From NCBI GenBank assembly GCA_017979445.1, contig CM030715.1:8734187-8798186 (forward strand): a DNA stretch of 64,000 bases, read 5' to 3'. The translations under genes and the position numbers were made by a program. Within the stretch, counting starts at the first letter, position 1, and each line of letters opens with the position of its first letter. The notes under the pieces were generated by a model that saw only the letters and a list, made by a program, of their open reading frames with translations, searched no databases and was not told the DNA's origin. Below are positions 11,696-23,229 of this stretch, piece after piece. The stretch is from Akebia trifoliata. Lineage: Eukaryota > Streptophyta > Magnoliopsida > Ranunculales > Lardizabalaceae.

Positions 11696-12189
11696 TGTCA
11701 CCTAGAGTTAGGTGTAAGCTCACCCCGGAGCTACTCGGGAGCACCCATGTAATATCATGTAAGGCTCGCTATAAAGCCATGTTAGCCCACGTGCCAGGGC
11801 ATATCTGTTATCTTATTAACATTTCTGTAATAAGGGAGTATGACCGGCTTTCACTTTTGATGTTTCCTTCTAGAAACCTAGGAAAGACTTAGCGTACTCT
11901 TTGTAGGAAGGGTGTCTAGTGCTTTCCAATCCCCAGCCTACACCCACGTTGACTGAAGCCCTCAAGCCCAGCTCCGTGGAAGTCCTGCGCGTCATAGGAT
12001 CATCTATTACTTTTATTACGTGTTACACTATGTAATCAATATTATATCAATAAAGTTACCTCCGGACTTTGCCTCGTTTACTTCTTTGCTAGCTAAGTAT
12101 TGTGGTGTACGATCATTTTTACAGGCTTGCAAGTGGATTTGACCCTTTTGCGCCGCACGACCTCGCTTCGAAATAATACGACTGTGACA
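11696..12189 (+). mobile_element. LTR of an unrelated retrotransposon
   Basis: The 494-bp stretch begins TGTCAC and ends GTGACA (6-bp inverted termini). It is followed at once by a sequence resembling the initiator-Met tRNA primer-binding site, then a possible gag start (ATG at 12307, reading MARGAANIANKPAPNTPPP). It carries TATAAAG-like and AATAAAG-like words. The clade cannot be told; Copia elements and some Ty3 chromoviruses use this primer. Confidence 0.6.
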
Positions 12190-12574
12190 GTTTGTATCAG
12201 AGCTATAGTTGTTTGAGCACAGTGGGTATTTCAACCATGTTGGTTTAGGTACACGTTGGTTTTATCCCCAAGCTCTTCCCCCAGTTTCCATTTGTTCACA
12301 CCAACAATGGCACGAGGAGCTGCAAATATCGCGAACAAACCCGCTCCAAACACACCACCACCTCGTATAAACGAGGTAAAACCCGGAGGCAACTTTGTTG
12401 ATATCATATTGATTACACGGTGTAACACGTAATAAAAACAATAGGTATGTTCCAAGCAATAGATGATCCTATGACAGTGGGACTTCCACGGAGCTGGGCT
12501 TGAGGGCTTCAGTCAACGTGGGTGTAGGCCGAGGATTGGGAAGCACTAGAGATCTTTCCTACAAAGAGTACGCT
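11891..12574. repeat. large inverted repeat beside the gap
   Basis: Arm 1 (11891-12080, inside the LTR) and arm 2 (12366-12574) are diverged reverse complements. Both contain the words around TGAAGCCCTCAAGCCCAGC or its complement, and both end at AGCGTACTCTTTGTAGG. Arm 2 replaces the gag coding region a few dozen bases after its start. The spacer (12081-12365) holds the LTR end, the primer site and the gag start. Confidence 0.85.
12192..12203 (+). other. primer-binding site, initiator-Met type
   Basis: TTGTATCAGAGC differs at one base from the common TGGTATCAGAGC and begins two bases after the LTR end. Confidence 0.6.
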
Positions 12575-12674
12575 NNNNNNNNNNNNNNNNNNNNNNNNNN
12601 NNNNNNNNNNNNNNNNNNNNNNNNNNNNNNNNNNNNNNNNNNNNNNNNNNNNNNNNNNNNNNNNNNNNNNNNNN
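12575..12674. other. assembly gap (100 N)
   Basis: Exactly 100 N, the usual placeholder for a gap of unknown size. It hides roughly the first 960 bp of the 5' LTR of element B and whatever joins it to the inverted repeat. Confidence 0.99.
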
Positions 12675-13454
12675 CTAATTAAATAATAACTCAATCTAAT
12701 AGAGTTTTAACTTAAAAATAATTTTACTTAAAACAATTCTAATTAAAACACAATTCTACCTAAAACAATTTTAACTAAAACACAACTCTAATTAAAAGAT
12801 CTCTAATTAAACACTAACTCTATCCAAATCAACCTTAAAAAAATTCTATAAATAGAGATGCTCACACCCTATTTTCGTATCAAATCATAAACCCTAAAAG
12901 AAGTAGGTCTAGAAGCTCCCCTAGCCCCCCATAAACCCTAGTTTTGGAGCCCCAACTCCTTACCTAACATCCCTCCTTCAATTTTAGTCTAGAAAACACC
13001 TAAAATCCCTCCAAAAACACCTCCAAATCCACAACAAACTTGAAGAGTTCAGATCCAAAAATAAGGAAATACCTTGATCTAGGAGATCCGAAGTCAAATC
13101 CGGAGACAGAACGAAGCAAGGGAGTACAGTACAAGGAGCTCTTTTTGTCAGATCTGAGAGAACAAAATCCTTGCTATCGGAAAGGTATGTAATTTTTTTA
13201 TTTTTATCTAGGTTTTTAGCAATGTGATATATTTGGGAAGTTAGTAGAGACCGGCTTTGGCCGGGCGGGGTTGGTGCCTAACACCTTCCAACCCCGTAAC
13301 ATGATCCCCGAATTCAGATTTTTTGTGGTAGATTAGTTCTTTTTATCCATGTTAGAGTCAGTTTGGTTCCTAGACCACAATAACTAGGTGGCGACTCCCA
13401 AACCTCAAGGGTCAAAAGCGGATCCGCGCACCCCGCGGATCGAAGGCGCTTTCA
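12675..13454 (+). mobile_element. 5' LTR of element B, left part lost in gap (family I, subtype b)
   Basis: The last 780 bp of a family I LTR. TATA box at 12847-12854. Strong splice-donor consensus GAAAG/GTATGT with GT at 13185-13186. U5 stem-loop at 13267-13295. Ends GCGCTTTCA. Confidence 0.93.
13267..13295 (+). promoter_or_regulatory. U5 stem-loop, 5' LTR of B
   Basis: GGGGTTGG (13267-13274) pairs with CCAACCCC (13288-13295); the loop begins TGCCTAACACC. Just upstream, CCGGC-TTTG-GCCGG forms a second small hairpin. Confidence 0.7.
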
Positions 13455-13455
13455 G

Positions 13456-13475
13456 TGGTGACTCCACTGGGGACT
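13456..13475 (+). other. primer-binding site of element B
   Basis: TGGTGACTCCACTGGGGACT starts one base after the LTR end. Same type as in element A, one difference. Confidence 0.8.
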
Positions 13476-13708
13476 ATTGAGGATCAAACTTGAAAAATCC
13501 CAAGTATGGGAGCATTGCCAAGATGACCTAGATTTTTTTTATTATTTAGTTGGATTTATTTTATTTATTTTTTCTGTTTATTTACTTTTTGTCTTGATTG
13601 TAGATGATTTTGGGTATTGCATTTTTTTTTCCACTTAAGGATCACTTTTTGATGACCCCTAAATAATGAAAGATTCAAATTGACCTATGAAAATGATGGA
13701 ATGATGAA

Positions 13709-14270
13709 GGTTGGACAGAAATATTAAAATGTTTTTAGAGAATATTCTAGTGAGAATTAAGTCTGGGAGCCTGTTAATAAAACATAGATCTCGTCGAGTA
13801 GATTAATTTAAAATCTGAGTTCACTCAATTTCGTTATCGGAAGCCTTAGATATCATCGATGCAAGTTCAATCTGTAAATCTGGAATTATTTCTGAATGAA
13901 AGTTGGGACAGCAATGTTAAAACTTTTTTAGAGAATATTCTAGTGAGAATTAAGTTTGGGAGCCTGTTAATAAAACATAGATCTCGTCGAGTAGATTAAT
14001 TTAGAATCTGAGTTCACTCAATTTCGTTATCGGAAGCCTTAGATATCATCGATGCAAGTTCAATCTGTAAATCTGGAATTATTTCTGAATGAAAGTTGGG
14101 ACAGCAACGTTAAAACGTTTTTACAGAACATTCTGGTGAGAACTAAGTCTGGACACCTATTAATAAAATGTAGATCTCATCGAGTAGATTAATTTAAAAC
14201 TTGAGTTCACTCGATTTCGTTATCAGGAGCCTTAGATATCATCGATGCAAGTTCAGATTGTATTTTCCTA
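13709..14270 (+). repeat. three tandem copies of a 192-bp unit
   Basis: Units begin GTTGGACAG or GTTGGGACAG at about 13710, 13902 and 14095. All carry TTTTTAGAGAATATTCTGGTGAG-like and GTAGATTAATTTA-like words and the word TATCATCGATGCAAGTTCA. The third is cut short. Confidence 0.93.
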
Positions 14271-15714
14271 ATTCACAGAAAATCTGAATTTATCTAATGT
14301 TGGCACAATTAATGTTCTTGAGAGTGAGCTCATCTCAACCATTGTCATTCTATCATCAATGTAACACCTATTGGAATCTCGATTTATTTTGGATCACCCA
14401 AAAGTGATCATTGATTGGACCTTAAAAATTATAAAAATTATGCCTATTGCAATGTTTGTTTGATCATTATCATATGCCATATTTATTGATTAATTTACCA
14501 TGATCTTGCTTGAAATACATGATTGATGTTGATCGTAATGTTAATGTGCTTATGTGATGGGAATAATGTGATCTTAATTGAATATTCATATGATTTGAAT
14601 GATTTTGGTTTTGATTAAATGTATGATTGGTTTGATTGGATCCATGGGCCCATTTGTTTGAGAAAGGTCCCGGGCACACCCCACCCTGTTTTGCACACAC
14701 CACATGCACGTTTACTGTTTTACTCACTTACACGTCCCATTTAGCTAACGTGGCACTAGTACATGGCCCGGTCTCTTCGGAGATGCGACGTCATTCATGA
14801 AACCCACAACTCCAGTCACGTACCTTAGGGTATATCAAACTGGGGGCATCAATACCATCTGATCAGGTGATTCTGAGAAGTATGTTGATGCACCCAGGCT
14901 GGAGCGACCTGAGCCTTTGACCTATTGTAAGCCACACAGTCACATGTCCCGATTGTCAACGTAGTACTAGTACGTGGTCGGTCCCCTCGTAGGATGCCAA
15001 ACCATTTATGAAAGCTACAACTCTTGACTCGTACCCGTAGGTATAAAAGATAGTCTAAGTATATCAATTGCACTTCTTGGTCAAAACCGGTGCCTAAGCA
15101 AGATCTTGCCCCGCTGTACCCTACTGTACGAGGGGGATAGACTACGTCTATTCTAGACGAGAGGTATTTAAGTGGGCCCTTGCTCAGCATTGTGCGCCAC
15201 CTCTCAACTGGAGATCAAACTGACTGTTTTTGGCTTCAGAGAAGTGAATTGAGGTTTTAGATTATCACCTATACGGTATATCAAACCAAGTCACCACGTA
15301 TCGAAAGGTATATAGGTGTGCTTGGGCAAGGGTGGCCAGATAAAAATGCATTGCACGTAGTAAGCTTAGAGTCTAGAAACATTCCCAGTAGGTCACGACT
15401 CGAACTTATCGTGGGTGTTCCCGGGTTGTTTATTGAATGAATGCATGTGATTGATGAATGTATGTGAGTGATGTGAATGATGAGATCAAGAATGTATGAT
15501 TGTCCTCAAGGACAAAAAATTTTCTTTTTGAAAATTAAAATGGGTGCACCGACCCAATAAAGAATCAATTTTTTGCAATAATTTATAATGACCCAGTCCA
15601 TCTCGATCCAATAATCATGATGGGTCAGGCCATTTAGATCAAAATGGAAATCAAATTCTTTTCTAAATTCGGGTTTCAACCCATTTTTAAAGAAGAGAAA
15701 TGGTTTACAAAAGG

Positions 15715-15925
15715 AAAGTATTTTCTAGAAGAAATGTTCTCTAAAAAATATACATATATTTTCCAAAAAAAGTGTTGTTTTCTAAGAAAAAGTATTTTCC
15801 AGAAAATGTTTTCCATAAGAACAAGATTTTCCAAGAGAAAATGCTTTCCAAATAACAAACTATTTTTCAGAGAAAAAATATTTTTCAGAAGAAAATGTTT
15901 TCCGAAAGAAAAGAAAATGAAGGAA
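15715..15925. repeat. cluster of TTTTC..GAAAA inverted motifs (copy in B)
   Basis: Counterpart of 3690-3905. Examples are TTCTAGAA and TTCCAGAA. Its reading-frame openness (about 95 residues either way) is a by-product of the low complexity. Confidence 0.6.
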
Positions 15926-16276
15926 AAATGATTTACAAAAGATCTATTTTTGCATGAAAAATTTTTGAAATATGTTTTTCACCAAAAACCTATTTTTTTT
16001 TGCATGGATCTTGTAAAATTATCAAAATATGTTTTTCTAAAAAGAAAATGACTTGCAAAAAAATAATCAGATTTGTGAAAGTTTTATTCAATGAAAACAT
16101 TATTTCCAATAATTTTCAAGAGTGCAATAAAATTATTTCCTTCTGAATAATCATTGAGCGGATGAATTGTTTAATGGATTGGTGCACAAAATTCAATAAA
16201 ATCTCAGGGTTCATTTAAAATGTTATCAAGGGGGTGACACTGAAATTGGTTAAATTCACCTTCAAAGAGGTTTAAG

Positions 16277-17580
16277 GGTTATCATTGTACCTAAGCTCAA
16301 TCGTCCACCGTCTAGCTAGGGTTACTAGTCCAGTCAGTTGGAATAAACGTCAATATCAAATCAATAGTCAGAAATGACCTCAAAATTTTTCAACATCGTC
16401 CAGTTGTTCTTTGAAGATAATAGTGCTTCAATCCTACCGGTTATAAGCAATATCTCAGTCCTTAGTCCTAATCAAACTCGTGTGGGTACTTGTCTTGAGT
16501 TTTCATGAGTTATTTGGGTTAGCTCGAGTCCTTTTTCCCAGCAAGGTCATGTCTTCCTTAGATTGAGTCTACTTTTTCCTATTGAGTCAAGTTAGTTCAT
16601 CGAGTCTATAGAGGTGTCTGTTGCCCCATCTGAAATTGATCGGATAAAGGAAATTTTTGAATACCTCGAGCGCATTAACGAATTAACTAATAATTTGATA
16701 GATTTCATTTCTGAACAAGAAGATAAGAGTCAGGCTCAACCTTTAATCGAGAAAGGAAAGGTCTTTGACCTTGAAACAAAAAATAATTCTTAAAGAGATT
16801 CAAATAGAAACCATCTTATCCCTAAAGGAACACGAGGGGATAATGAATTTACTCAGAAATTTCAAAAGACTTGTTCGTGTGATCATATGAGGGTATATTA
16901 GGTACAAGCTTGGGTGTTGTTCAACACGGAATAGATACTCGCCTATATCGATGGAATTAAAGAAGATGTTATAAAATGTATCAGCACTATCCTTACTACA
17001 TCTTGAGTTTCCAATCACATATTATCAGTCGATATGGGGATACTTTTTGAACTGATCTCTGATAATGGGTCGTACTTCAAAGCATAAATCATTACTATAT
17101 GTTTAAAGTTGAAGATCCGGAAGCACAAATCATCCCCCTACCGTCCTCAGATCAATGGAACGGTTGAAGCAGTTAGTAAGAGTGTCAAGACTATCATCAG
17201 GAAAATGTGTCAATCACATCGAGATTGATCAGAAAAATTATCATTCACGCTATGGACATATCGAACTTCAATTCGATCCTCTACTGGAGCTACTCCCTAC
17301 TCCTTAGTGTATGGCATGGAAGCAGTCTTGCCAGTTGAAATGGAAATTTCGTCTCTTAGGGTCTTGTTGGAAAATCATTTGCTAGAAACAGATTGGGTTC
17401 GTCAGCAGTATGAAGAATTAAACTTGATCGAAGAAAACGAGTTAAAGCCCTGTACCATGTGCAAGCTTATCTAAGAAGAGTCACCCGTGCATTTGACAAA
17501 AAGGTCAAAGCTCATCATTTACAGGTCAAGGATTTAACTATCAGACTTCAAAGAAAATTGAACACTCCTCCTCGATTATA
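16277..17580 (+). pseudogene. degraded gag and integrase remnant of element B
   Basis: From 16277 the plus strand matches the gag start of element D, then a gag-like stretch near 16620-16790 (SEIDRIKEIFEYLERINE, SQAQPLIEKGK), then disrupted sequence. From about 17040 it reads as Ty3/gypsy integrase: SDNGSYFKA (second catalytic Asp), SSPYRPQINGTVEA (catalytic Glu), [20 protein letters not shown] and [12 protein letters not shown]. Several in-frame stops and at least one frameshift are present. Protease, reverse transcriptase, both RNase H domains and the zinc-binding part of integrase are missing, with the same junctions as in A. Confidence 0.8.
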
Positions 17581-18227
17581 GGAGAAAGTCTGAACCCAAT
17601 TGGAGAAATTCATTCATTAAGGAAATACTGTCTGGAAAAGTCGTTAGACTTCAAGATCATGATGGAAGTGAACTACCAGAGTCAACCAACCATGACCTGA
17701 TCAAATGGTACTACATTTAGGGAGGCCATCTTTGGCCGAATCAATTTTCCTGCTACCCAGTTCATTATCTCCTTTCTCAGCCCTTTGCAGCCTTTTCAAA
17801 AAAACATTGTGCCTTTTATTTCTTAGCCTGATCACCTAACCTAGGGGAGGGAATATTCGAACTACGTTTTGGTCTGATCCCAAAATTCTGGGGTACGTAG
17901 GCAACTTGAGAAGTTACTTCAGGCCCGACCACATCAAAAAAATAAAAATAGATTCCCCGACAAAGAAAAAATCTAAAAAAAAAAATTCAAAAGAAAAAAA
18001 TTGTCAAAGTGGGGAAGAAAATTCAAGGAAAAAAGAAAATAATTTAAAAGGAAATGTCACACAAGGGGTATTTGGGTTTTTGAGCCTCAAAATCCCTTTC
18101 TTTTTATACCTAGTCCTAAGCTTACCCATGAAAGTCCTCCTAAGTACCGTGCGAGAAGTCAAGGAAGATAGCAAAGCATGATCAGACAGCAACTCCAGAA
18201 GTTCAGAAGGGAAGAAGAATAAAAAAA
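17581..18227 (+). other. 3' noncoding stretch of element B
   Basis: It matches the inverse of about 1610-2270 in A, including a poly-A-rich part near 17940-18010. No gene seen. Confidence 0.5.
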
Positions 18228-18450
18228 TCTGCTAAGTTGAAAACCCAAAAAGGGCGGCTTAGGCAAAAATTAAGGTAAGCTCGCAAGGTTGAAGATTTGA
18301 AAGGATGACCTTGGCAACAATCAAAGCAAGGAAAAAAGAAAAAAATTGTAAGCTCGCTAGATCGAAAACCTAAAAAGGCGATCTAGGCAAAAGCTAGAGC
18401 ATGCTCGCTAGATTGAAAACCTGGATAGGCAATCTAGGCAAAACTTAGAG
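18228..18450 (+). repeat. tandem hairpin array with changing stems (copy in B)
   Basis: Four units. Unit 1: CTAAG (18232-18236) with CTTAG (18258-18262), inner stem CCC/GGG. Unit 2: CAAGGT (18284-18289) with ACCTTG (18308-18313). Unit 3: CTAGATCG (18357-18364) with CGATCTAG (18379-18386), inner CCT/AGG. Unit 4: CTAGATTG (18408-18415) with CAATCTAG (18430-18437), inner CCT/AGG. Stem bases differ between units but pairing is kept. Confidence 0.8.
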
Positions 18451-19085
18451 CTATCAAAAAATAAAAGAAAATCTCCGTTGAGTTGAGAAGCTGAAAAGGT
18501 AGCCCGAGCCGAAATATCAGAAGTCCGAATGATCAAGTTTCAATACCCAGTTTGAACCAAATATAGACTCAGTGGATACAAGTATCTCGTCTATGATTGA
18601 TCTGAAGAGTTTCATGTCCCTAAGCGAACCGACGGGGAGAAAGAACAAATTCTATGATGAATTTGAGAAAGAAATATTTTGTTCCAATGTCTTTGAGCCT
18701 GACTCAAAATCTTCAATATAAAAAGTCAAAATTAAAAGTTAAACCTTTATTGCGCTTGCGGTAATCAAGGATTTCAAACTTTCATAACAAGGGCACTTCC
18801 TTTTTCTAAAGAGTACAGTTTCCCCCCTTACACTAGGGGCATTTATTTTCAAATTATATTCGATTATCCCCAGTGCAATGTTCCTTGTCAAACTAGGGCA
18901 TTTTTATTCTGATGCCTGGTCAATTTCAACCCCAAAGGATAAGGTTAACTTTGAATTAAAGGTTACCCTCTTGATAGCAATTTTGAAAACTCCTCAGATT
19001 CAAAGAGAGTTAAAATGTTTATCGGACCTTCATAAAATCCAATTTTTTATAAAAAAAAAAAATTCAAATGCGAGGTTAATCTCCT

Positions 19086-20630
19086 GTTCGTTCCCAAAAA
19101 GAATTAGTTCATTACTCTTCACTCCGAGTAGGTAGAGTAGAACTTCCAAAAAAAAAAAATATATAGTTCATTACTCTTTCACCTTGGGCAGGTAGAGTAG
19201 GACTCCCAAAAAAATTAGTTCATTACTCTTTCACTCCGAGTAGGTAGAACAGAACTTCCCAAAATAATTAATTCATTACTCTTTCACCCTGGGCAGGTAG
19301 AGTAGGATTCCCAAAACAATTAGTTTATTACTCTTTCACTCCGAGTAGGTAGAGTAGAACTTCCCAAAATAATTAGTTCATTACTCTTTCACCCTGGACA
19401 GGTAGAGTAGGACTCTCAAAAAGCTTGGTTCATTACTCTTTCACTCCGAGTAGGTAGAGTAGAACTTTCAAAACAAAAAAAAATTAGTTCATTACTCTTT
19501 CACCCTGGGCAGGTAGAGTAGGACTCCTAAAAAATTAGTTCATTACTCTTTCACTCCGAGTAGGTAGAGTAGAACTTTCAAAACAAAAAAAAATTAGTTC
19601 ATTACTCTTTCACCCTGGGCAGGTAGAGTAGGACTCCTAAAAAATTAGTTCATTACTCTTTCACCCTGGGCAGGTAGAGTAGGACTCCTAAAAAATTAGT
19701 TCATTACTCTTTCACTCCGAGTAGGTAGAGTAGAACTTTCCAAAAAAAAAAAATTAGTTCATTACTCTTTCACCCTGGGCAGGTAGAGTAGGACTCCTAA
19801 AAAATTAGTTCATTACTCTTTCACTCCGAGTAGGTAGAGTAGAACTTCCCAAAAAAATTAGTTCATTACTCTTTCACCCTGGGCAGGTAGAGTAGGACTT
19901 CTAAAAAGCTTAGTTCATTACTCTTTCACTCCGGGTAGGTAGAGTAGAACTTCCCAAAAAAATTCTAGTTCATTACTCTTTCACTCCGAGTAGGTATAGT
20001 AGAGTAGAAGTTTCCAAAAAAAAAAAAAAAATAGTTCATTACTCTTTCACCCTGGGCAGGTAGAGTAGGACTCCTAAAAAATTAGTTCATTACTCTTTCA
20101 CTCCGAGTAGGTAGAGTAGAACTTCCCAAAAAAATTAGTTCATTACTCTTTCACCCTGGGCAGGTAGAGTAGGACTTCTAAAAAGCTTAGTTCATTACTT
20201 TTTCACTCCGGGTAGGTAGAGTAGAACTTCCCAAAAAAATTCTAGTTCATTACTCTTTCACTCCGAGTAGGTATAGTAGAGTAGAAGTTTCCAAAAAAAA
20301 AAAAAAATTAGTTCATTACTCTTTCACCCTGGGCAGGTAGAGTAGGACTCCTAAAAAATGAGTTCATTACTCCTTCACCCTGGCCAGGTAGAGTAGGACT
20401 TCTAAAAAGCTTAGTTCATTACTCTTTCACTCCGAGTAGGTAGAGCAGAACTTCCAAAAAAAAAAAAAAAACAAAAATAGTTCATTACTCTTTCACTCCA
20501 GGTAGGTAGAGTAGAACTTCCCAAAAAAAATTTAGTGCATTACTTTTTCACTCTGAGTAGGTAGAATAAGATTCTCAAAAAAATATAAATTTATTACTCT
20601 TTCACCTAGAGTATGTAGAGTAGGACATTT
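19086..20630. repeat. dimeric minisatellite, 3' region of element B
   Basis: About 28 units of 50-60 bp. Units with CACTCCGAGTAGGTAGAG plus AGAACTTCC and units with CACCCTGGGCAGGTAGAG plus AGGACTCCT mostly alternate, joined by A-runs and TTAGTTCATTACTCTTT. It ends about 360 bp before the 3' LTR. Same family as 1-720. Confidence 0.95.
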
Positions 20631-20991
20631 AACTTTCTCCCAACTTTTGCTCAGATTTGTCTCAAATATCATTCAAATTTTCTCGAGTTTTGTTTTACTC
20701 AGGTTTTACTCAGTTTCACACAGTGCACACACTTCCACATTTGTTTTATTAATCAAGGAGAATTTTCTAAAATTCAAGGATCTGACACTATCAGTGAGAG
20801 CTCTCGCTCAAGGACCTGACAACTTTTTAGTTCGGGGAGAGCTTTACCTTCAAGGATCTGAACGCCTCGACGAATTGCTAAATCAGGCTGCAAAATGAAC
20901 TGTCACTAGCTTTGGCATTCAGATATCGCACTATCTACCAAAATAGATTTGCTATCTAGCTTGCTTCAACCCTCTGCCAAAGAAGGGTATC

Positions 20992-22728
20992 TGTAGACAC
21001 CCCATTTTTGCACTCGCCCTATTAATCAACTCGTCAATCCAATTGCAATGATTCCCAATGATGGATGTGTATTCCATTGCTTTATTTTGTTACCAGATGT
21101 GTTTCAGAAATCCGAATAAGGTATCTCGAATTGACAAAACCTTAGAAACCACGCTACGCTAGGAAAATACGACCCCAGAAACATAGAAATCATCATCTTG
21201 CAGACCAAAAAGAAACTTCACGATAAAAATCACTAAAAAATTATCAAATTACCAAAATACCCCTAACCTCAAAACAACCCTAGAGCCTACATTACGCTTA
21301 GGAAAACTCTCTCGAATACATAAAATAACAAATCGAAACCAAATAAATCATTTCACCAATTTTAAAAGAATTCGACAAAATTACGAAAATGCCCCTCATA
21401 AAATTCACAACCATTTCACACAAAAAACTTCATAAATGACACAAAATAATATTTCCATTGAATTCCTTACGAAAAATCGATTCTAAAACATCCTAGAACA
21501 TTAAAAACTGACTTAAAACGTGAAAAGTCCTCTCTGGGGGCAAAACGGTAATTTCACAATTTTCATAATTAAAAAATTCGAAATTAATAAATAAAACATT
21601 AAATAATTAAAGTGAAACATTAATGAAATTAATTTAAAAATTTGAACCTAAAAAATCGATCAATCGGACTTTCGGGTAAGATTGTTGAGGGTTCGTGGGA
21701 TATTTCTTTAAGGACCCCTCCATTTGGGGGTCCAAAGAATTAAAGAAATAATGGAAGGGGGTTCTCCAAAATTTAAAGTCAATCAAGCAAGATTGTAGTC
21801 AAAGTTTTAAAGTCAATCAAGTGAGACTAAAGTCAAAATTAAAGTCAATTAAGCAAGACTGAAGTCAAGATATTAAAAGTCAATCAATTAAGACTAAAGT
21901 CAAAACATTAAAAGTCAATCAAATAAGACCAAAAGTCATAATAGAGTTCTAATTAAATAATAACTCAATCTAATAGAGTTTTAACTTAAAAACAATTTTA
22001 CTTAAAACAATTCTAATTAAAACACAATTCTACCTAAAATAATTTTAACTAAAACACAACTCTAATTAAAAGATCTCTAATTAAACACTAACTCTATCCA
22101 AATCAACCTTAAAAAAATTCTATAAATAGAGATGCTCACACCCTATTTTCGTATCAAATCATAAACCCTAAAAGAAGTAGGTCTAGAAGCTCCCCTAGCC
22201 CCCCATAAATCCTAGTTTTGGAGCCCCAACTCCTTACCTAACATCCCCCCTTCAATTTTAGTTTAGAAAACACCTAAAATCCCTCCAAAAACACCTCCAA
22301 ATCCGTAACAAACTTGAAGAGTTCAGATCCAAAAATAAGGAAATACCTTGATTTAGGAGATCCGAAGTCAAATCCGGAGACAGAACGAAGCAAGGGAGTA
22401 CAGTACAAGGAGCTCTTTTTGTCAGATCTGAGGGAACAAAATCCTTGCTATCGGAAAGGTATGTAATTTTTTTATTTTTATCTAGGTTTTTAGCAATGTG
22501 ATATATTTGGGAAGTTAGTAGAGACCGGCTTTGGCCGGGCGGGGTTGGTGCCTAACACCTTCTAACCCCGTAACATGATCCCCGAATTCAGATTTGTTGT
22601 GGTAGATTAGTTCTTTTTATCCATGTTAGAGTCAGTTTGGTTCCTAGACCACAATAACTAGGTGGCGACTCCCAAACCTCAAGGGTCAAAAGCGGATCCG
22701 CGCACCCCGCGGATCGAGGGCGCTTTCA
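20992..22728 (+). mobile_element. 3' LTR of element B (family I, subtype b)
   Basis: Complete, 1737 bp, TGTAGACACCCC to GCGCTTTCA. TATA box at 22121-22128. Upstream of it are degenerate copies of AAAGTCAATCAAGCAAGAC and AT-rich repeats. Preceded by a weak purine tract (AAAGAAGGG). Confidence 0.95.
22541..22569 (+). promoter_or_regulatory. U5 stem-loop, 3' LTR of B
   Basis: GGGGTTGG pairs with CTAACCCC; the single change from the 5' LTR copy turns a G-C pair into G-U, so the stem survives. Confidence 0.65.
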
Positions 22729-23229
22729 GGCGCCAGGGGAAAAAATGAAAAAAAAATAATTCCTGACCCGCAAGAGTATAAGCTATGAATGGTAGAAATC
22801 TCAAAATCCTCAATGTTCCAACGAATACAACGAAGATAACTCAGTCAAAATTCTCAGTCCCGGGGATGACTCTAAATAGGCTAATGATTAGCTGACACTT
22901 ATATCTTCGACATTTGACAAAGGCACCATGATCGTTGACATTTAGAGTCATCAAACACTGTTTGTCACAGATTATTTGATAAAGGCGATCTTTTAAAACC
23001 TAAAAAAAAATAATAAAAAAAAAATGAAAAAAATGCATCATCAAAATTACTATTTTTGGCCTATGACGAAGAATCTAGGACTTTTATTAAAATCAAGAGT
23101 TTTTGAAAGCAGTTATATCTGAGGCCACTACATAAAAACATATTTCATTCATTTCAAAATAGTGCAACATCATCTTCTCAAAAGCAGAGTACGAAAAGAA
23201 ACAGCGGGCAAAGAACCACTCATATATCC

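Larger units (their letters stand above)
13476..16276 (+). other. leader region of element B
   Basis: About 2.8 kb without a credible host gene. It contains the 192-bp repeats (13709-14270), a segment shared inverted with A (14460-15620), the TTTTC/GAAAA cluster (15715-15925), and stretches rich in short inverted words. If the LTR donor at 13185 is used with the acceptor-like TTTAAG/G at 16275-16277, this whole leader would be an intron. Confidence 0.6.
12675..22728 (+). mobile_element. element B: family I Tat/Ogre-like retrotransposon, non-autonomous
   Basis: Order: 5' LTR (12675-13454, start lost in the gap), primer-binding site, leader with three 192-bp repeats, gag remnant, integrase remnant, hairpin array, minisatellite, 3' LTR (20992-22728). 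By eye the visible 780 bp of the 5' LTR differ from the 3' LTR at about a dozen positions (roughly 1.5 percent), so the two belong to one fairly recent insertion. The right flank is family II sequence (element C), meaning B probably inserted into C. The left flank and target duplication are lost in the gap. Confidence 0.88.

Noticed and set aside
15644..15931. Lys/Phe-rich ORF of 95 codons in the leader of B
   Set aside because: Low-complexity TTTTC/GAAAA cluster; open on both strands for that reason only.
17040..17580. Functional integrase gene in element B
   Set aside because: Motifs are readable but several in-frame stops and at least one frameshift interrupt them, and the zinc-binding part is missing.
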